Source of the DNA: Rhizobium sp. L51/94 | GTDB lineage: Bacteria; Pseudomonadota; Alphaproteobacteria; Rhizobiales; Rhizobiaceae | Direction of reading: 5' to 3' | Length of the DNA: 64,000 nucleotides | Assembly (NCBI RefSeq): GCF_019355555.1 | Contig: NZ_CP072142.1 | Span: forward strand, 496,001-560,000 | Shown here: in pieces, positions 62,111 through 64,000 of the stretch | Layout: each line of letters opens with the position of its first letter | Numbering within the stretch: the first letter of the stretch is position 1 | Notes under the pieces: generated by a model | What the model was told of the DNA's origin: nothing | What the model saw: the letters and a program-made list of their open reading frames with translations, nothing else | The model's database searches: none | Made by a program: the position numbers and the translations under genes

Positions 62111-64000
62111 ATGCAACGCAATCTGATGACCTCAAGGAAATTCGCGCCACTTTTTTGGACGCAATTCCTGACCGCGTTCAACGACAATTTTCTCAAGCAG
62201 ACGCTGGTTTTCGTGATCCTCGTGCAGATGGCGGCAGAGGGGGCCTCGCTGGTCACCCTGGCCGGCGGCATCTTCATCGTGCCGTTCCTGCTGCTTTCCG
62301 CCATTGCCGGCGAACTGGCGGATAAATACGACAAGGCGAAAATGGCGGAGCTTCTGAAACGCTGGGAGATTGCCGTCGCTGCCATCTCGGTCGTCGGCAT
62401 TGCGTTCTCCTCGATCTCGATCCTGATGATCGCCCTTCTCGGCTTCGGCATCATCTCAGCTCTGTTCGGGCCCATCAAGTACGGCATTCTGCCCGATCAT
62501 CTTCATCGCAACGATTTGCCCAAGGCCAACGCCTGGATCGAGGGCGGCACCTTTATCGCCATCCTGACCGGCACCATCGTTGCGGCGCTCGCCTTTACCA
62601 AGGGCGATAATGTCTGGGTGTTCGGGCCGATGATGATGGGCCTGTCGTTGCTTTGCTGGTTTTGCGCCCGCCTCATCCCGCCAACAGGGGCAAAGGCGCC
62701 GGATCTGGTTGTCGACCGGAATGTCCTGCGCTCGAGCATCCGCCTGATCAACGAACTGCGCGGAGATACACGGATCTGGCGCTCCGCCCTGATGAACTGC
62801 TGGTTCTGGTTTGTCGGCGCCTTCGTCATGTCGATGCTGCCGGTCATGATCAAGGAGATCCTCGGCGGGTCGGAAATTATCGTTCCGGTCTATCTCGGCG
62901 TCTTTGCAATCTCCATTGCCATCGGCTCCGCTATTGCCGGCTGGATGTCGGCCGGCCGCGTGGTCCTTTTGCCGGCTCCGATCGGCACGCTGATCATCGC
63001 TCTGTTCGGCCTCGATCTCGCATGGAACCTCTGGGGCCTCACCTCCATCACCCAGGCCGAGACGATTTCCGCATTCTTCGCCGGGCCGCACACCATCCGC
63101 GTGGCCATCGATCTTGCCGGCATGGCAATCGGCGGTGCCTTCCTCGCTGTTCCGACCTTTGCCGCCATGCAGAGCTGGGCAGACGAACATCGCCGTGCCC
63201 GCGTCATAGGGGCTGCAAATGTGCTGTCCGCGCTGTTCATCGTCGTCGGGCTTGGACTCGTTGCCCTCCTGCAGGTGGTCGGCATGTCGATCCCGGCCAT
63301 CATCCTGACGCTGTCGGTCATCAACGCCGGCGTTGCCTGGGTGATGCTTAGAACGCTGCCCACCAACGCTTTTCGGGATTTGATCTCAATCCTCTTCCGT
63401 GCCTTCATGCGCCTTGAGGTCGAAGGGCTGGAGAACATCAAGAAGGCTGGACCCGCGCCGATCATCGCCTTGAACCATGTTAGCCTGCTCGACGGCGCCC
63501 TGGCGCTTGCCATCACCGAGGAGGAACCTGTCTTTGCTATCGATACCAATATTGCCCAAGTGTGGTGGGTGAAGCCATTCCTCAAAATGTGCAAGTTCCT
63601 GCCGCTCGACCCGACCAAGCCAATGGCGACGCGGTCGCTCATCAAGGTCGTTCAGGACGGCAACCCGATCGGCATTTTCCCCGAAGGTCGGCTGACCGTT
63701 ACCGGTAGCCTGATGAAGGTCTATGACGGCGCCGCCATGGTGGCCGACAAGACCGGGGCGATGATCGTGCCCGTGCGCATCGATGGCCTCGAAAAAAGCT
63801 ACGCCTCCTACATGAAGGACAACCACGTCCGCCGCCGTCTCTTCCCGAAGGTCAAGGTGACCATTCTGGAGCCGGTGAAGCTTGAAGTCGCCGCTGATCT
63901 CAAAGGCAAGAAACGCCGCGTTGCTGCTGGTGCGGCGCTCTATCAGATCATGTCGACGCTGATTTTTCGCACGACGAATACGGATGCTACGCTTATCGAA
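62111..64000 (+). CDS. MFS-acyltransferase fusion, acyl-ACP-phospholipid O-acyltransferase type (partial, C-terminus off window)
   Basis: Open without a stop from ATG 62111 to the window end (630 codons); GGAG lies 9 bases upstream. About residues 1-425 are an LplT-like MFS lysophospholipid flippase with 12 membrane segments (FWTQFLTAFNDNFLKQTLVFVILVQ, FGPIKYGILPDHL). About residues 430-620 are a PlsC-type acyltransferase with NHVSLLDG (HX4D) near 455 and FPEGRLT near 523. In full-length relatives an AMP-dependent acyl-ACP synthetase follows, giving the LplT-Aas system for recycling lysophospholipids. Its place after pspA suggests a membrane-repair locus. Confidence 0.9.
   Translation, partial: MQRNLMTSRKFAPLFWTQFLTAFNDNFLKQTLVFVILVQMAAEGASLVTLAGGIFIVPFLLLSAIAGELADKYDKAKMAELLKRWEIAVAAISVVGIAFSSISILMIALLGFGIISALFGPIKYGILPDHLHRNDLPKANAWIEGGTFIAILTGTIVAALAFTKGDNVWVFGPMMMGLSLLCWFCARLIPPTGAKAPDLVVDRNVLRSSIRLINELRGDTRIWRSALMNCWFWFVGAFVMSMLPVMIKEILGGSEIIVPVYLGVFAISIAIGSAIAGWMSAGRVVLLPAPIGTLIIALFGLDLAWNLWGLTSITQAETISAFFAGPHTIRVAIDLAGMAIGGAFLAVPTFAAMQSWADEHRRARVIGAANVLSALFIVVGLGLVALLQVVGMSIPAIILTLSVINAGVAWVMLRTLPTNAFRDLISILFRAFMRLEVEGLENIKKAGPAPIIALNHVSLLDGALALAITEEEPVFAIDTNIAQVWWVKPFLKMCKFLPLDPTKPMATRSLIKVVQDGNPIGIFPEGRLTVTGSLMKVYDGAAMVADKTGAMIVPVRIDGLEKSYASYMKDNHVRRRLFPKVKVTILEPVKLEVAADLKGKKRRVAAGAALYQIMSTLIFRTTNTDATLIE

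Overview
The window looks like part of a secondary replicon (chromid or second chromosome) of a plant-associated Rhizobiaceae bacterium (Agrobacterium/Rhizobium type). The evidence is a complete repABC replication-partition operon with two parS-like palindromes and a counter-transcribed RNA, a tRNA-Pro(UGG) gene within 1.6 kb of repC, GC-rich codon use throughout, a rhizobial porin, a lacEFGZK operon in the order known from Agrobacterium, and a LuxR solo of the plant-responsive type. No insertion sequence, integrase, CRISPR array or rRNA operon was seen.

Layout. 1-3355: partial DUF4337 gene, small hypothetical gene, GAF-PAS-GGDEF-EAL protein. 3356-7312: repABC. 7564-8906: HypD-like DapA-family lyase and tRNA-Pro. 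9088-16925: a LuxR solo between two proline-iminopeptidase-like genes, followed by an Opp/Dpp-type peptide importer. 16988-28401: aminotransferase class IV, 5-oxoprolinase PxpABC, two FCD GntR regulators, 2-hydroxyacid dehydrogenase, two M24-fold hydrolases, a VOC protein and a polar amino-acid importer. 28571-36663: a SARP/TPR-like regulator, a 72-aa protein, a periplasmic MBL-fold hydrolase and, on the opposite strand, an operon of an ATP-grasp/C39-like fusion and two PLP enzymes; I recognise no described pathway here. 37084-50745: porin, GGDEF-EAL protein, DHA2 exporter, FAD protein, a LexA-box small gene, EptA-like transferase, an OhrR-type regulator divergent from a Tat-exported hydrolase, and an ABC-F protein. 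50746-51397: vapBC. 51470-59058: lacEFGZK with a LacI regulator and two matching operators. 59327-64000: DUF3828 and small hypothetical proteins, then a TetR gene divergent from pspA and yiaA-like genes with three operator dyads, and the start of an LplT-Aas type MFS/acyltransferase that runs off the window.

How the parts fit. The 7.5-28.4 kb stretch reads as a scavenging region for peptides and cyclic amino acids: peptide uptake, removal of N-terminal proline, 5-oxoproline opening, a hydroxyproline-pathway lyase, Xaa-Pro/creatinase-fold hydrolases and amino-acid uptake. Its likely master switch is the LuxR solo, which has the Met/Trp substitutions of the OryR/PipR group. Two nearly identical 20-bp boxes lie upstream of the two pip genes. 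The 28.6-36.7 kb region is the best candidate for an undescribed system.
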